Below are positions 5,802-12,721 of a DNA stretch of 64,000 nt, in pieces. The DNA comes from a virus. The notes below the pieces were generated by a model. The model saw only the letters and a program-made list of their open reading frames with translations. It was not told where the DNA came from and searched no databases. The stretch lies in the IMG/VR virus record IMGVR_UViG_3300034418_007243, positions 1 to 64,000 of that record; one strand, written 5' to 3'. Every line of letters begins with the position of its first letter. The stretch's first letter is position 1. The translations under genes and the position numbers were made by a program.

Positions 5802-5935
5802 AGCTTTTCAACTTTGACCAAGTTTCCTTGACCGTCAACAATGCGCTTGACGGACTTACCGTCAGAGTATGTGATGGTCTGCACGTAGTGCAGGATGCCG
5901 TCAATAAGCAGACGGCTAAAAAGAGATTTCTTCAT
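5798..5935 (-). CDS. Tiny protein, 45 aa
   Basis: ATG at 5935 opens a 45-residue frame beginning MKKSLFSRLLIDGILHYVQT, then ITYSDGKSVKRIVDGQGNLV and KVEKL. It looks like a small beta-rich domain with alternating hydrophobic residues. Upstream are an AT-rich leader and the TTCCTTTCTT motif (5980-5971), about 36 bases before the start. Its stop overlaps the TTG start of the next gene by 4 bases. No family was recognised. Confidence 0.6.
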   Translation of the reverse strand: MKKSLFSRLLIDGILHYVQTITYSDGKSVKRIVDGQGNLVKVEKL

Positions 5936-5980
5936 AGCTAGAAGTTTTATGATTAACAATTTTTTTAAAAAAGAAAGGAA
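5936..5980 (-). promoter_or_regulatory. Candidate early promoter of the tiny-gene operon
   Basis: Minus-strand TTCCTTTCTT (5980-5971) followed by TTTTAAAAAAATTGTTAATC and the ATG at 5935, in the same layout as before 4761 and 5233. Confidence 0.45.
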
Positions 5981-6051
5981 AAATAGCAGTTGGGTAGTTA
6001 CCCCTCTTGTGTTATTTAGGCACTGCTAAGTCCTATCCTTACGCTTATAGA

Positions 6052-6196
6052 TTGCCGTGGCAAGTTTTTTAACGTGGTTTCCTATCCACATCTATATTAA
6101 TAAGGCTGGCTTGCTCCACTACAGAGCATACACACGCCTTTTATTTAAAAAAATGTTAAGGGCCTACATTCCCTCTCCTGTGAGTACTAGTCACAG
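6052..6196. ncRNA. Chain of short hairpins, candidate structured RNA
   Basis: Between the genes at 5935 and 6283 there is no ORF longer than about 20 codons. Four stems follow one another: TTGCC/GGCAA (6052-6063), GTGG/CCAC (6074-6089), GCTC/GAGC (6113-6127) and CTGTGA/TCACAG (6178-6196). The first lies about 70 bases above the promoter motif of the next unit and the last about 60 bases below the TTCCTTTCTT motif at 6266-6257. A small transcript starting at that motif could be this RNA. No tRNA or known riboswitch core was seen. Confidence 0.25.
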
Positions 6197-6264
6197 CTCT
6201 CACAATCCCCCCTCTATGTTAGCATAGCATGGTCATGTGTATAAACATTTTTTGAAAAGAAAGG

Positions 6265-6293
6265 AAAAAAAAAAGAAAGCTGTTAAGCTTTCT
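6265..6293 (-). terminator. Intrinsic terminator overlapping the stop of the 6283-6447 gene
   Basis: Stem AGAAAGC/GCTTTCT (6274-6280 with 6287-6293) with a 6-base loop; on the minus strand it is followed by ten T residues. The stem includes the stop codon. The T-run merges into the next TTCCTTTCTT motif. Confidence 0.85.
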
Positions 6294-6447
6294 CTTTTTC
6301 TATACATACAGCATAGTTTCCTAAAATGAACCAAAAATCTTTTGATTTTCCTGGTTCAATAGAAGTAATTACTTCTAAGACTTTGTTGAAGTCTTCTTGA
6401 AGGTTATTACGCTTTACGTACTCTAATAAGTCTGTTAGATTTTCCAT
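6283..6447 (-). CDS. Tiny hypothetical protein, 54 aa
   Basis: ATG at 6447 opens MENLTDLLEYVKRNNLQEDF, followed by a short helix and KSKDFWFILGNYAVCIEKEKA. It is a soluble helical miniprotein of unknown function. The leader AATTATTAAAATT directly before the ATG and the TTCCTTTCTT motif at 6477-6468 fit the pattern of its neighbours. A perfect terminator overlaps its stop, so it is a complete single-gene unit. Confidence 0.65.
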   Translation of the reverse strand: MENLTDLLEYVKRNNLQEDFNKVLEVITSIEPGKSKDFWFILGNYAVCIEKEKA

Positions 6448-6501
6448 AATTTTAATAATTTGCTGACAAGAAAGGAATAGCGTTACTACATAAGGTTGAC
6501 A
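6448..6501 (-). promoter_or_regulatory. Candidate early promoter with two motifs
   Basis: On the minus strand TGTCAAC (6501-6495) precedes TTCCTTTCTT (6477-6468), with the ATG at 6447. The distance between the two motifs is close to that in the 5234-5326 interval (15-16 bases between GTCAACC and TTCC), which supports a composite promoter. Confidence 0.45.
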
Positions 6502-6815
6502 AGCGCAGCTTGATTTGACCGCAGCAAGCGCAAGCTTGCAAGGGAAGTTGACAAACCGCCTTTATACTATGATCTTGCAAAGATCATTGTAGAAAGCATG
6601 AATGGTTTGCTTTGTGCTTGCACAAGCAAAACATGAATGAGGTTTGGCATGAGTTGAATGGCAGATGGCAAAGCCATCTGACATGAGCAAAGCTTTCTGC
6701 TAGCAAAGCATGCTTTTGTGTTTGACGCAGGAAAACACGCATGCTGCTACAGAAAGTGCGGGGGGTAGCCTCCGTATAATTTTTGTGGGGGAGTTGAATA
6801 TATAAGACCCCACAC
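6490..6815. other. Dense cluster of palindromes without a gene
   Basis: This gap of about 330 bases carries, in order: GCAAGCTTGC (6530-6539), ATGATCTT-gca-AAGATCAT (6569-6587), an imperfect long stem around TGTGC/GCACA (6605-6632), CAGATGGC-aaa-GCCATCTG (6662-6680), AAAGCTTT (6689-6696), AAAGCATGCTTT (6705-6716), nested GCATGC...GTGTTT/AAACAC...GCATGC (6708-6744) and TGTGGGG/CCCCACA (6784-6814). It lies beside the divergence point of leftward and rightward transcription. A replication origin, a packaging signal or a structured RNA are possible readings. Confidence 0.4.
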
Positions 6816-6849
6816 ATTCACTATTCCAGAATTTTTTAAAAAGGCAAGA

Positions 6850-7077
6850 TTACTTTTTGAAAGGGATGTATATTTTGTAGAACTTTTCTAAGGCGTAGAG
6901 TTGTTTAAGCATTGTGTACATCTCTTCATCTACTAGGGTTTGCTTAAATTCTTCAAATGCTTCCATGTTAGACTCATTAGGATCTTTGAACATGCGTTCT
7001 ATGTCTGCCATCATTTTGGCAGGTATTGTTAGCCTATGTTTAGGTTTTTTAGAGTTAGTTCTTAATGGGTTTTTCAT
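6850..7077 (-). CDS. Small basic helical protein, 75 aa
   Basis: From ATG at 7077 the product begins MKNPLRTNSKKPKHRLTIPA, followed by a predicted all-helical part (MMADIERMF..., EAFEEFKQTLVDEEMYTMLKQLY). An in-frame ATG at 7116 would add 13 residues with no leader in front, so 7077 is preferred; TGTCAAC lies at 7105-7099. It is the first leftward gene after the divergent control region. The basic N-terminus suggests nucleic-acid contact. No family was recognised. Confidence 0.6.
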   Translation of the reverse strand: MKNPLRTNSKKPKHRLTIPAKMMADIERMFKDPNESNMEAFEEFKQTLVDEEMYTMLKQLYALEKFYKIYIPFKK

Positions 7078-7206
7078 AAGTATAATATACTGAAATAAGT
7101 TGACATGAAAAAACACCTGGGGGGTTATAATATGGTTAAATTTGTATGGGGGTAAGAATTATTTTTTGTATATTTAGGCTTATGTATAAACTAAAAGTAT
7201 TGTGTT
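7078..7206. promoter_or_regulatory. Divergent promoter region
   Basis: Leftward and rightward genes start from opposite sides of these 129 bases. The minus strand carries TGTCAAC at 7105-7099 near the 7077 gene. The plus strand has TTATAATATGG at about 7126 and GTATATTTA (7168-7176), a one- or two-base variant of the GTATATTAT element found before right-arm genes. It marks the boundary between the two transcription blocks. Confidence 0.5.
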
Positions 7207-7656
7207 ATGGAAGAATATTTTTCTGTATATTCTGAAAAGGTAAAAGTGCCTTTGTTTCATGTTTCGTATGAGGTTATTGTCGCTAGTAATATGAAGGATG
7301 CTACAGTGCATGCGGAAAGCATGTATCCTGGTTTGAAGTTGTCTCAGTCAAGAACTAGCGGAGCTTTGGGATACTCTTTTCTTCTAAAACATGACGAATT
7401 GGGTAATCATCTTTGTTTATTAGTAGGGTTAGCAGGTTCTGATTTTAATGTGGAGGATCACCCGTCAGTTTTGAGTACTGTTGTTCATGAAGCAGTTCAT
7501 TTGAGTTGGTATATTATGGATATTGTAGGTGTTGAAGTAAACGGTGAGAATAATGAAATACAAGCATATCTTATTGAAGACATTGTTAGAAATGTTAATA
7601 AGGTTATAAAGAATGCTGAAAAAAAATTACCTGAAGAACCATTAGATGAATTATAG
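7207..7656 (+). CDS. Zinc-metallopeptidase-like protein (HExxH)
   Basis: The 149-residue product contains VVHEAVHLSWYI, an HExxH zinc motif at about residues 97-101. It is followed 16 residues later by NNEIQAYLIEDIV, which fits a downstream acidic ligand. I recall similar short phage proteins with HExxH and N(D/E)E-x-QAYL, usually annotated as putative metallopeptidases without shown activity. There is no signal peptide, so it acts in the cytoplasm or the virion. It is the first gene of the rightward block, behind GTATATTTA (7168-7176) and before a perfect terminator, so it is probably expressed alone. Confidence 0.65.
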   Translation: MEEYFSVYSEKVKVPLFHVSYEVIVASNMKDATVHAESMYPGLKLSQSRTSGALGYSFLLKHDELGNHLCLLVGLAGSDFNVEDHPSVLSTVVHEAVHLSWYIMDIVGVEVNGENNEIQAYLIEDIVRNVNKVIKNAEKKLPEEPLDEL

Positions 7657-7751
7657 TTTTCTTTTTGAAGAAAATATTTTAAATTAGAGGTGTCAAATCT
7701 TATTTCTGCTTTTAAAGATTAGACTACGTTTATACATAACTTTGATTCGGT

Positions 7752-7781
7752 AAAAAGGTCCTTTCTCAGGGGACCTTTTTT
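7752..7781 (+). terminator. Strong intrinsic terminator
   Basis: Perfect 10-bp stem AAAAAGGTCC/GGACCTTTTT (7752-7761 with 7771-7780), 9-base loop and T-tail. It ends the single-gene unit at 7207-7656. Confidence 0.9.
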
Positions 7782-7869
7782 CATTATAATTTTTTGATAT
7801 CTAATTTAAATTAGGTATATTAAAGTATGAGTAAAAACTCATATTCCTTTATATATAAACTTTAAATAC

Positions 7870-8181
7870 ATGGGATACGGTAATCAAAATACCCAAGGAA
7901 ATAGAAAATCTAATTATAATTGGCAGTTTTCTATGATTAAAATCATGAATAAAATTCATGATGCATTAGGAGGAGCTTCAGCAGATTTAAAAAAATTACA
8001 GGATCAGGCAAATGATCTTGTAAAAACTTTTACTTATGCTGATCCTGATGATCCTACTTTAAGAAGAGTATCAAGTATAAGATATTCTAGTGCTTCTCTT
8101 GGTTTAACTGTCACAGAAACATTTACTTATACTTTGAGTGGAGCTGGTGATTATTACGTAACTGACATAACTTTATCATAA
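7870..8181 (+). CDS. Virion-associated protein, probable tail or fibre component
   Basis: The 103-residue product has an N-terminal Gly/Asn-rich start, a helix (MIKIMNKIHDALGGASADLKK) and a beta-rich C-terminus (RRVSSIRYSSASLGLTVTET, ending DITLS). I recall this type, with a repeated V/I-x-YSS-x-S/G pattern, from tail regions of Flavobacteriia phages. It begins the fibre module and is followed one base later by the fibre gene. A 6-bp hairpin ATGAGT/ACTCAT (7827-7842) lies in its leader. Confidence 0.5.
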   Translation: MGYGNQNTQGNRKSNYNWQFSMIKIMNKIHDALGGASADLKKLQDQANDLVKTFTYADPDDPTLRRVSSIRYSSASLGLTVTETFTYTLSGAGDYYVTDITLS

Positions 8182-8182
8182 A

Positions 8183-9100
8183 ATGAATATAATAAAAGAA
8201 ATACTTGGGTTATTTAGAAGAAACACTATAGTAACTCCAGAAGATAATGACGTTTTAATAGTTGGTAAAAGAAAACCAGGTAACTCTAAAACACCACAAG
8301 TAAACGATGCTTTGGTTACTTTTAAAAGTATAAAAGATAGTATTGGTGGTGGTGTTAATGCATCTAATACAGGGGCAGGTAGTGAAGTTCTTAAAACACC
8401 CGTTGTTGGAAGTAATCTTGAGTTTAGAACATTAAGAGCAGGATCTAACATTACACTTACACAAAATGCTGATGATGTACAAATTGATGCTTCTGGTGGT
8501 GGTGGAGGTTATACACCATCAGATGCTTATACTATTCCTGGAGCAACAATAGATTTTTCTGTTAATGCAATAGGATCACTAAATGGTAACCAAGGTACAT
8601 ACACCGGTTGGAGAATGGGGAGATTATTTAGAATAGAAACACCTGTAAGTATTTCTGCATTAAAGATGAATATTAAATCTTTATCAACTAATAGTCCTGC
8701 AAAAGCCTATGCGGCATTATATAAATTTAATGTTACAACTAAAATTTGGGAATTAAGATTTCAACCAACAGCTGAATTTGATTATAGCCCAACAGGTGTA
8801 ACAGGTTGGCAAGAAGCAAGATTGGCTATTCCACATGCACTTGAACCAGGTTTATATATGAGTGTATTTTTAGCAAACAATATAGGTGGAACTTGGGGTT
8901 ATTCAACATCTACAAGTAGTGGAACTTATGAATTAATTGGACATAATTTAGGTGGAACAAGTATGTATTATGGATTAGTACAAACATCAGGTGCAACTTA
9001 TGATTATGGAAGCGTTGCAGCAACATTAACATCTGCACAAATGGTTCCTTCACCTTATGATGTAGTAGATAAATTTAGAGTACATTTTGAAATAGCATAA
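8183..9100 (+). CDS. Tail fibre / receptor-binding protein with Gly linker
   Basis: The 305 residues form an N-terminal segment with the fibre-type strand GSNITLTQNADDVQID, a hinge of five glycines at about residue 111, and a C-terminal beta-sandwich-like domain (about 118-305). The C-terminal domain is related to most of the product at 9566-10225: both start D-A-(Y/W), contain ALYK(F/Y) and TGVTGW and continue with PGLYM or PGVYV. This suggests a receptor-recognising head on a shaft. The gene duplication beside it supports an adhesin role. Confidence 0.65.
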   Translation: MNIIKEILGLFRRNTIVTPEDNDVLIVGKRKPGNSKTPQVNDALVTFKSIKDSIGGGVNASNTGAGSEVLKTPVVGSNLEFRTLRAGSNITLTQNADDVQIDASGGGGGYTPSDAYTIPGATIDFSVNAIGSLNGNQGTYTGWRMGRLFRIETPVSISALKMNIKSLSTNSPAKAYAALYKFNVTTKIWELRFQPTAEFDYSPTGVTGWQEARLAIPHALEPGLYMSVFLANNIGGTWGYSTSTSSGTYELIGHNLGGTSMYYGLVQTSGATYDYGSVAATLTSAQMVPSPYDVVDKFRVHFEIA

Positions 9101-9159
9101 TTTGCCACAAGCAGTTATCCTATGGATAGAATTTAATTTTATAGATAAATATATACAAA

Positions 9160-9564
9160 ATGAATTATTATAGAATATCTAAAGACTTTTGGTCTTGTAT
9201 TAAAAAATTTGAAAACCTTGAAGCAGCACAAGCATTTGCTGATTCACTTGGTGAAGGATACACAGCAGAATACTATGCACCATATACTCCACCAACAATC
9301 CAAGAAAGGCTTAAAATGGATATACAATTTGGACAAGATCTTGTATTTGTATTTGTTGAAGACAATAGAATAATGGGTACAACACAAGAACAAAATGATG
9401 CCATACTCGTCAAGTTTAGAGACATTCTTGCCTTTGCACAAACTGGTGCAATTGAATCAATCAATGTGCATCTTCCAAACATACCAACAGATGAAGTCTT
9501 TACACAAGAAAGAAAAGATAAATACATCCAGATGGTAACTGATTACTTAGCACAATTTAATTGA
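9160..9564 (+). CDS. Fibre-module companion protein, copy 1
   Basis: This 134-residue protein is nearly a twin of the gene at 10229-10633, with about 19 differences by eye, most in the first 25 residues. It begins with a strand-helix unit (RISKDFWSCIKKFENLEAAQ) followed by SLGEGYTAEYYAPYTPP. The rest is a helical IQERLKMD...FVEDNRIMGT and ILAFAQTGAIESIN region. Its place after each fibre gene suggests a fibre assembly chaperone or attachment protein, as with tail-fibre assembly proteins; this is inference from position. Confidence 0.6.
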   Translation: MNYYRISKDFWSCIKKFENLEAAQAFADSLGEGYTAEYYAPYTPPTIQERLKMDIQFGQDLVFVFVEDNRIMGTTQEQNDAILVKFRDILAFAQTGAIESINVHLPNIPTDEVFTQERKDKYIQMVTDYLAQFN

Positions 9565-9565
9565 T

Positions 9566-10225
9566 ATGGCAAATCAAAAATATAATCCTTTATTACAATT
9601 AGGTTTTCAAGAAGTCAGCACTGGTGGAGGTGGTGGTAGCGTTTCTGATGCATGGAGTTTGAACGGAACTGTTACAGATTTTGCTGGTCAATCACAATCA
9701 AGCGGTAGTACAATAAATTGGCAAGGTAATAGAGCATCTTACAATCCTATAAGAATAGAGTCAAATTGTACTCTTAAAAATATGGGTTTTGCAATTAATG
9801 CTTTAAGTACTAATGCAACTTGTGTTTGTTATGGTGCATTATATAAGTATGATATAACAACTGATACATTGAATTTGGTTGCTACAATGCCTCAAGAAAT
9901 TCAAACAAATACTACAACAGGAGTAACAGGATGGAATTTTGTTAATTTTGCAAGTAATGTAAATTTAACTCCTGGAGTTTATGTTGTTAGGGTAATTTCA
10001 AATGTTGGTGGATTTCAAACATCATATAATAATGTTGAGCAAGACACCTATGGTTATATTGACACAGGAACTGCAAATTTATCTGTTTTAACATCTTATA
10101 GCGAATTAGTTACTTATGATTTTGGTAGCACGCCAACAACAATAAATTTAACACAAATAACACCAAGTAGTAGCTTTTTTTATCAGTATTCAAAAGCAGC
10201 ATTATTCACCTTAATACAACCATAA
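9566..10225 (+). CDS. Second adhesin, paralogue of the fibre head domain
   Basis: A 219-residue product with a short N-terminus (NPLLQLGFQEV), a five-glycine linker at about residues 20-24, and a single beta-sandwich-like domain homologous to residues 118-305 of the 8183-9100 product. It lacks the long shaft of that protein. Two bases separate it from companion copy 1 and three bases from copy 2. The shared GGGGG hinge shows that head domains can be exchanged on short stems. Confidence 0.6.
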   Translation: MANQKYNPLLQLGFQEVSTGGGGGSVSDAWSLNGTVTDFAGQSQSSGSTINWQGNRASYNPIRIESNCTLKNMGFAINALSTNATCVCYGALYKYDITTDTLNLVATMPQEIQTNTTTGVTGWNFVNFASNVNLTPGVYVVRVISNVGGFQTSYNNVEQDTYGYIDTGTANLSVLTSYSELVTYDFGSTPTTINLTQITPSSSFFYQYSKAALFTLIQP

Positions 10226-10228
10226 AAA

Positions 10229-10633
10229 ATGAATTTATATAAAATATCAAAAGATTATTGGGAGGTTGTTAAAAAATTTGCAACACTTGAAGATGCACAA
10301 GCTTTTGCTGATTCATTAGGTGAAGGTTATACAGCAGAATTTTATGCTCCATATACGCCACCATCAATTCAAGAAAGGTTGCAAATGGATATGCAGTTTG
10401 GTCAAGACCTTGTGTTTATCTTTGTTGAAGACAATAGAATCATGGGTACAACACAAGAGCAGAATGATGCTATTCTTGTCAAGTTTAGGGATATTCTTGC
10501 TTTTGCTCAGACAGGTGCTATTGAATCAATCAATACACACCTTCCAAACATACCAGTTGATGAAGTCTTCACACAGGAAAGGAAAGACAAATACATGGCA
10601 ATGGTCACGGATTACTTAGCACAGTTTGTATAA
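10229..10633 (+). CDS. Fibre-module companion protein, copy 2
   Basis: Twin of the 9160-9564 product; from about residue 26 onward the two match almost residue for residue, for example NRIMGTTQEQNDAILVKFRD. The N-terminal 25 residues differ more, which suggests either adaptation to different fibres or gene conversion of the C-terminal part. Its stop overlaps the start of the holin gene by one base (TAATG). Confidence 0.6.
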   Translation: MNLYKISKDYWEVVKKFATLEDAQAFADSLGEGYTAEFYAPYTPPSIQERLQMDMQFGQDLVFIFVEDNRIMGTTQEQNDAILVKFRDILAFAQTGAIESINTHLPNIPVDEVFTQERKDKYMAMVTDYLAQFV

Positions 10634-11061
10634 TGAAAGAGTTTAAGATATTTGGTTTAAAATGTTTTTGTCCAGAAGTGTTAGCTTTCTTAACATTATT
10701 TATAGGAGATATAATATCTTCAATATTAGCTATTACATTTTTGATATTTGCTGATACATTAACAGGCATTTGGGCTTCTCTTAAATTAAATATCCCTATT
10801 ACTTCTAGAAAGGCAGGAAGAATTACTTCTAAATTAATAATCTATCCTTTAGCAATTATTGTATCCAAAGTAGCAGAAGTATATCTAACACCAGCTTTAC
10901 CATGGATACAAGTTACTTCAGGTATCATAGCTATAGTAGAAGTTAAAAGCGTATTTGAAAATATGAGTATTATACTAGGATATGATCTTTGGGAAAAAAT
11001 TAAACTGGTTCTTTGGAAAGAAAGAGAAATTGCAAAAAAGAATTTAAAAGAAAAAGAATAA
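10633..11061 (+). CDS. Holin
   Basis: The 142-residue product has four hydrophobic segments (about residues 16-30, 31-47, 72-88 and 92-110) and a basic C-terminal tail (LWKEREIAKKNLKEKE). The pattern FADTLTGIWASLK with a conserved D and G matches the holin_4/toxin-secretion holin type common in Bacteroidota and Firmicutes phages. It would open the inner membrane for the endolysin encoded two genes later. Confidence 0.75.
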   Translation: MKEFKIFGLKCFCPEVLAFLTLFIGDIISSILAITFLIFADTLTGIWASLKLNIPITSRKAGRITSKLIIYPLAIIVSKVAEVYLTPALPWIQVTSGIIAIVEVKSVFENMSIILGYDLWEKIKLVLWKEREIAKKNLKEKE

Positions 11062-11143
11062 ATTAAGTTGTTATAAGTAAAACTTGTATAGTTTAAACAT
11101 TTTTAGTTATATTTGATATATAATCAAAAAAATTTTAAACGTC

Positions 11144-11437
11144 ATGAGTAAAAACCAACAACAAGACTCTGAGCAAAAACTTACCTCAGAGCAAATTGCA
11201 CAAATCCGCAAAAACGCAATTACACATTACACAGAAGAAATTAAGTTTTTAGAGGTTCAAAATCAATATGAACAGCTACAAGCTGACATTGAAGAGCATA
11301 GATTGCGTAAAATAGTAGCTATAGCTCAACAATCTCAATTCTTTTCTCAAGATGAAGAGACTGAAGAACGCTTACAAGAAAAAGCTCCTGCTCCTCCAGC
11401 AAAAAGTGTTAGTAGAAAACTTAAAAAAACAGAATAG
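11144..11437 (+). CDS. Coiled-coil hypothetical protein, 97 aa
   Basis: The sequence is rich in Glu, Gln and Lys, with long heptad-like stretches (EEIKFLEVQNQYEQLQADIE, then RLRKIVAIAQQ) and a Pro/Ala-rich, Lys-rich end (APAPPAKSVSRKLKK). It is predicted to be one long helix followed by a disordered tail. It lies between holin and endolysin, one base pair from the latter's start. A spanin is unlikely because no membrane anchor or lipobox is visible; function unknown. Confidence 0.55.
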   Translation: MSKNQQQDSEQKLTSEQIAQIRKNAITHYTEEIKFLEVQNQYEQLQADIEEHRLRKIVAIAQQSQFFSQDEETEERLQEKAPAPPAKSVSRKLKKTE

Positions 11438-11439
11438 TT

Positions 11440-12342
11440 ATGAGTGTTATTAAACTAGGATCTTCTGACAGAGCTACTGTTAAAATTATACAGAAAGTTG
11501 TAGGTGTAAAGCCTGATGGTATATTTGGTCCCAAAACAATGAATGCTATAGTACATTGGCAAAGACAAAATAATTTAACAGCAGATGGTATTGTTGGGCC
11601 ACAAACTATGGAGGCTATGGGTATTTTAGATACAGATCTTAAAAATGTATCTCAATATACAACAGATGAAGGGTTAATTATACAAAAGCATTTTTTACCT
11701 AAAGGAGAATATGTAAAAGAAAGTTATAAAATTCAAAATGACTATGTTTTTTTACATCATACCGCAGGTAATTCAAATCCTTTTGCTACTATTGATTCTT
11801 GGGGTAGAGATGATAGAGGTAGGGTAGCTACTGAATTTGTATTAGGTGGGCAGGATCATAAAACTGGAGATGATAGATATGATGGTGTTATGGTACAAGC
11901 TTTTCCAGAAGGTTGTCAAGGCTTTCATTTAGGAAAAACAGGTTCATCATATATGAATAAACATTCTGTAGGATTAGAAATTTGTGCTATGGGTTATCTA
12001 ACAGAAGACTACAAAACTTATGTTGGTTCCCAAGCAATAGAATCTCAGGTATCTAAATTAGAAGAGCCTTTTAGAAAAAGAATTTATTATCATAGATATA
12101 GCAATAAACAAATAGAAGCTACAAAAAAATGGCTATTATATATTGCTAACAGAGACAATATAGATATTGATCAAGGTTTAATTCCCTGGATTAAAAAGTT
12201 TGGTCCAACTAAAGCTTTTGGTTTTCATCAGGATGCTTTTGAAGGAAAAGTAAAAGGTCTTCTTTCTCATTGTAATGTTAGAAAAGATAAGACAGATGTT
12301 TTTCCTCAACCAGAGTTAGTTGATATGTTGTTATCTATATAA
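11440..12342 (+). CDS. Endolysin: peptidoglycan-binding domain plus N-acetylmuramoyl-L-alanine amidase
   Basis: Residues 1-65 form a PG_binding_1 domain with two PDGIFGPKTM/ADGIVGPQTM repeats. Residues about 95-300 form an Amidase_2 domain: FLHHTAGN (H106/H107), HSVGLEICAMG and the C-terminal SHCNVRKDKTDVFP (H277, D286) give the expected zinc ligands and catalytic lysine region. It cleaves the amide bond between muramic acid and the stem peptide at lysis. No signal peptide is present, so release depends on the holin. Binding domain at the N-terminus and length near 300 are ordinary for this type. Confidence 0.9.
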   Translation: MSVIKLGSSDRATVKIIQKVVGVKPDGIFGPKTMNAIVHWQRQNNLTADGIVGPQTMEAMGILDTDLKNVSQYTTDEGLIIQKHFLPKGEYVKESYKIQNDYVFLHHTAGNSNPFATIDSWGRDDRGRVATEFVLGGQDHKTGDDRYDGVMVQAFPEGCQGFHLGKTGSSYMNKHSVGLEICAMGYLTEDYKTYVGSQAIESQVSKLEEPFRKRIYYHRYSNKQIEATKKWLLYIANRDNIDIDQGLIPWIKKFGPTKAFGFHQDAFEGKVKGLLSHCNVRKDKTDVFPQPELVDMLLSI

Positions 12343-12352
12343 ATACAAAGTT

Positions 12353-12721
12353 ATGGCGGAAGCAAATTTAGTGACTAAAAAAGTAAGAATGGGTCACAGA
12401 GATATTATTAAATATCAACTCATTACTTATTGTTTTACAAATAAAATACAGTTAAGTAGTAATGAACTTAACTGTTTGACTTTATTAGGTGCTTATGGTG
12501 AATGTGAGTTAGCAGAATTTTGTAATTCTACTGTTCAAGAAAAAATATTTAAGACACCTCAAACTGTACGTAATTTTTTAAGTAAAGCTTGTAAAATTAA
12601 ATTAGTTAAAAAAAACGGCTCAAATAAAAAGAAAATCTCTTTGAGTCCTGATCTACAGGTGCAGACTAAAGGAAATATAGTTTTAGATTTTAAATTGTTT
12701 TATGTTACCAAAGAACAGTAA
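12353..12721 (+). CDS. Small winged-helix-like protein
   Basis: The 122-residue product has helices around KYQLITYCFTNKIQLSSNEL and FKTPQTVRNFLSKACKIKLV, followed by KKISLSPDLQ. This resembles a helix-turn-helix core with a wing, and TPQTVRNFLS looks like a recognition helix. An upstream in-frame ATG at 12320 overlaps the endolysin by 23 bases; ATG at 12353, after the endolysin stop, is chosen. It heads a run of overlapping packaging-region genes. A regulatory or small-terminase-like DNA-binding role is possible. Confidence 0.5.
   Translation: MAEANLVTKKVRMGHRDIIKYQLITYCFTNKIQLSSNELNCLTLLGAYGECELAEFCNSTVQEKIFKTPQTVRNFLSKACKIKLVKKNGSNKKKISLSPDLQVQTKGNIVLDFKLFYVTKEQ

Noticed and set aside
5655-5935. 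Programmed -1 frameshift joining the two tiny genes
   Set aside because: The sequence at the junction (AAAAGCTTTGA) is not a canonical slippery heptamer and an overlapping TTG start explains the arrangement more simply.
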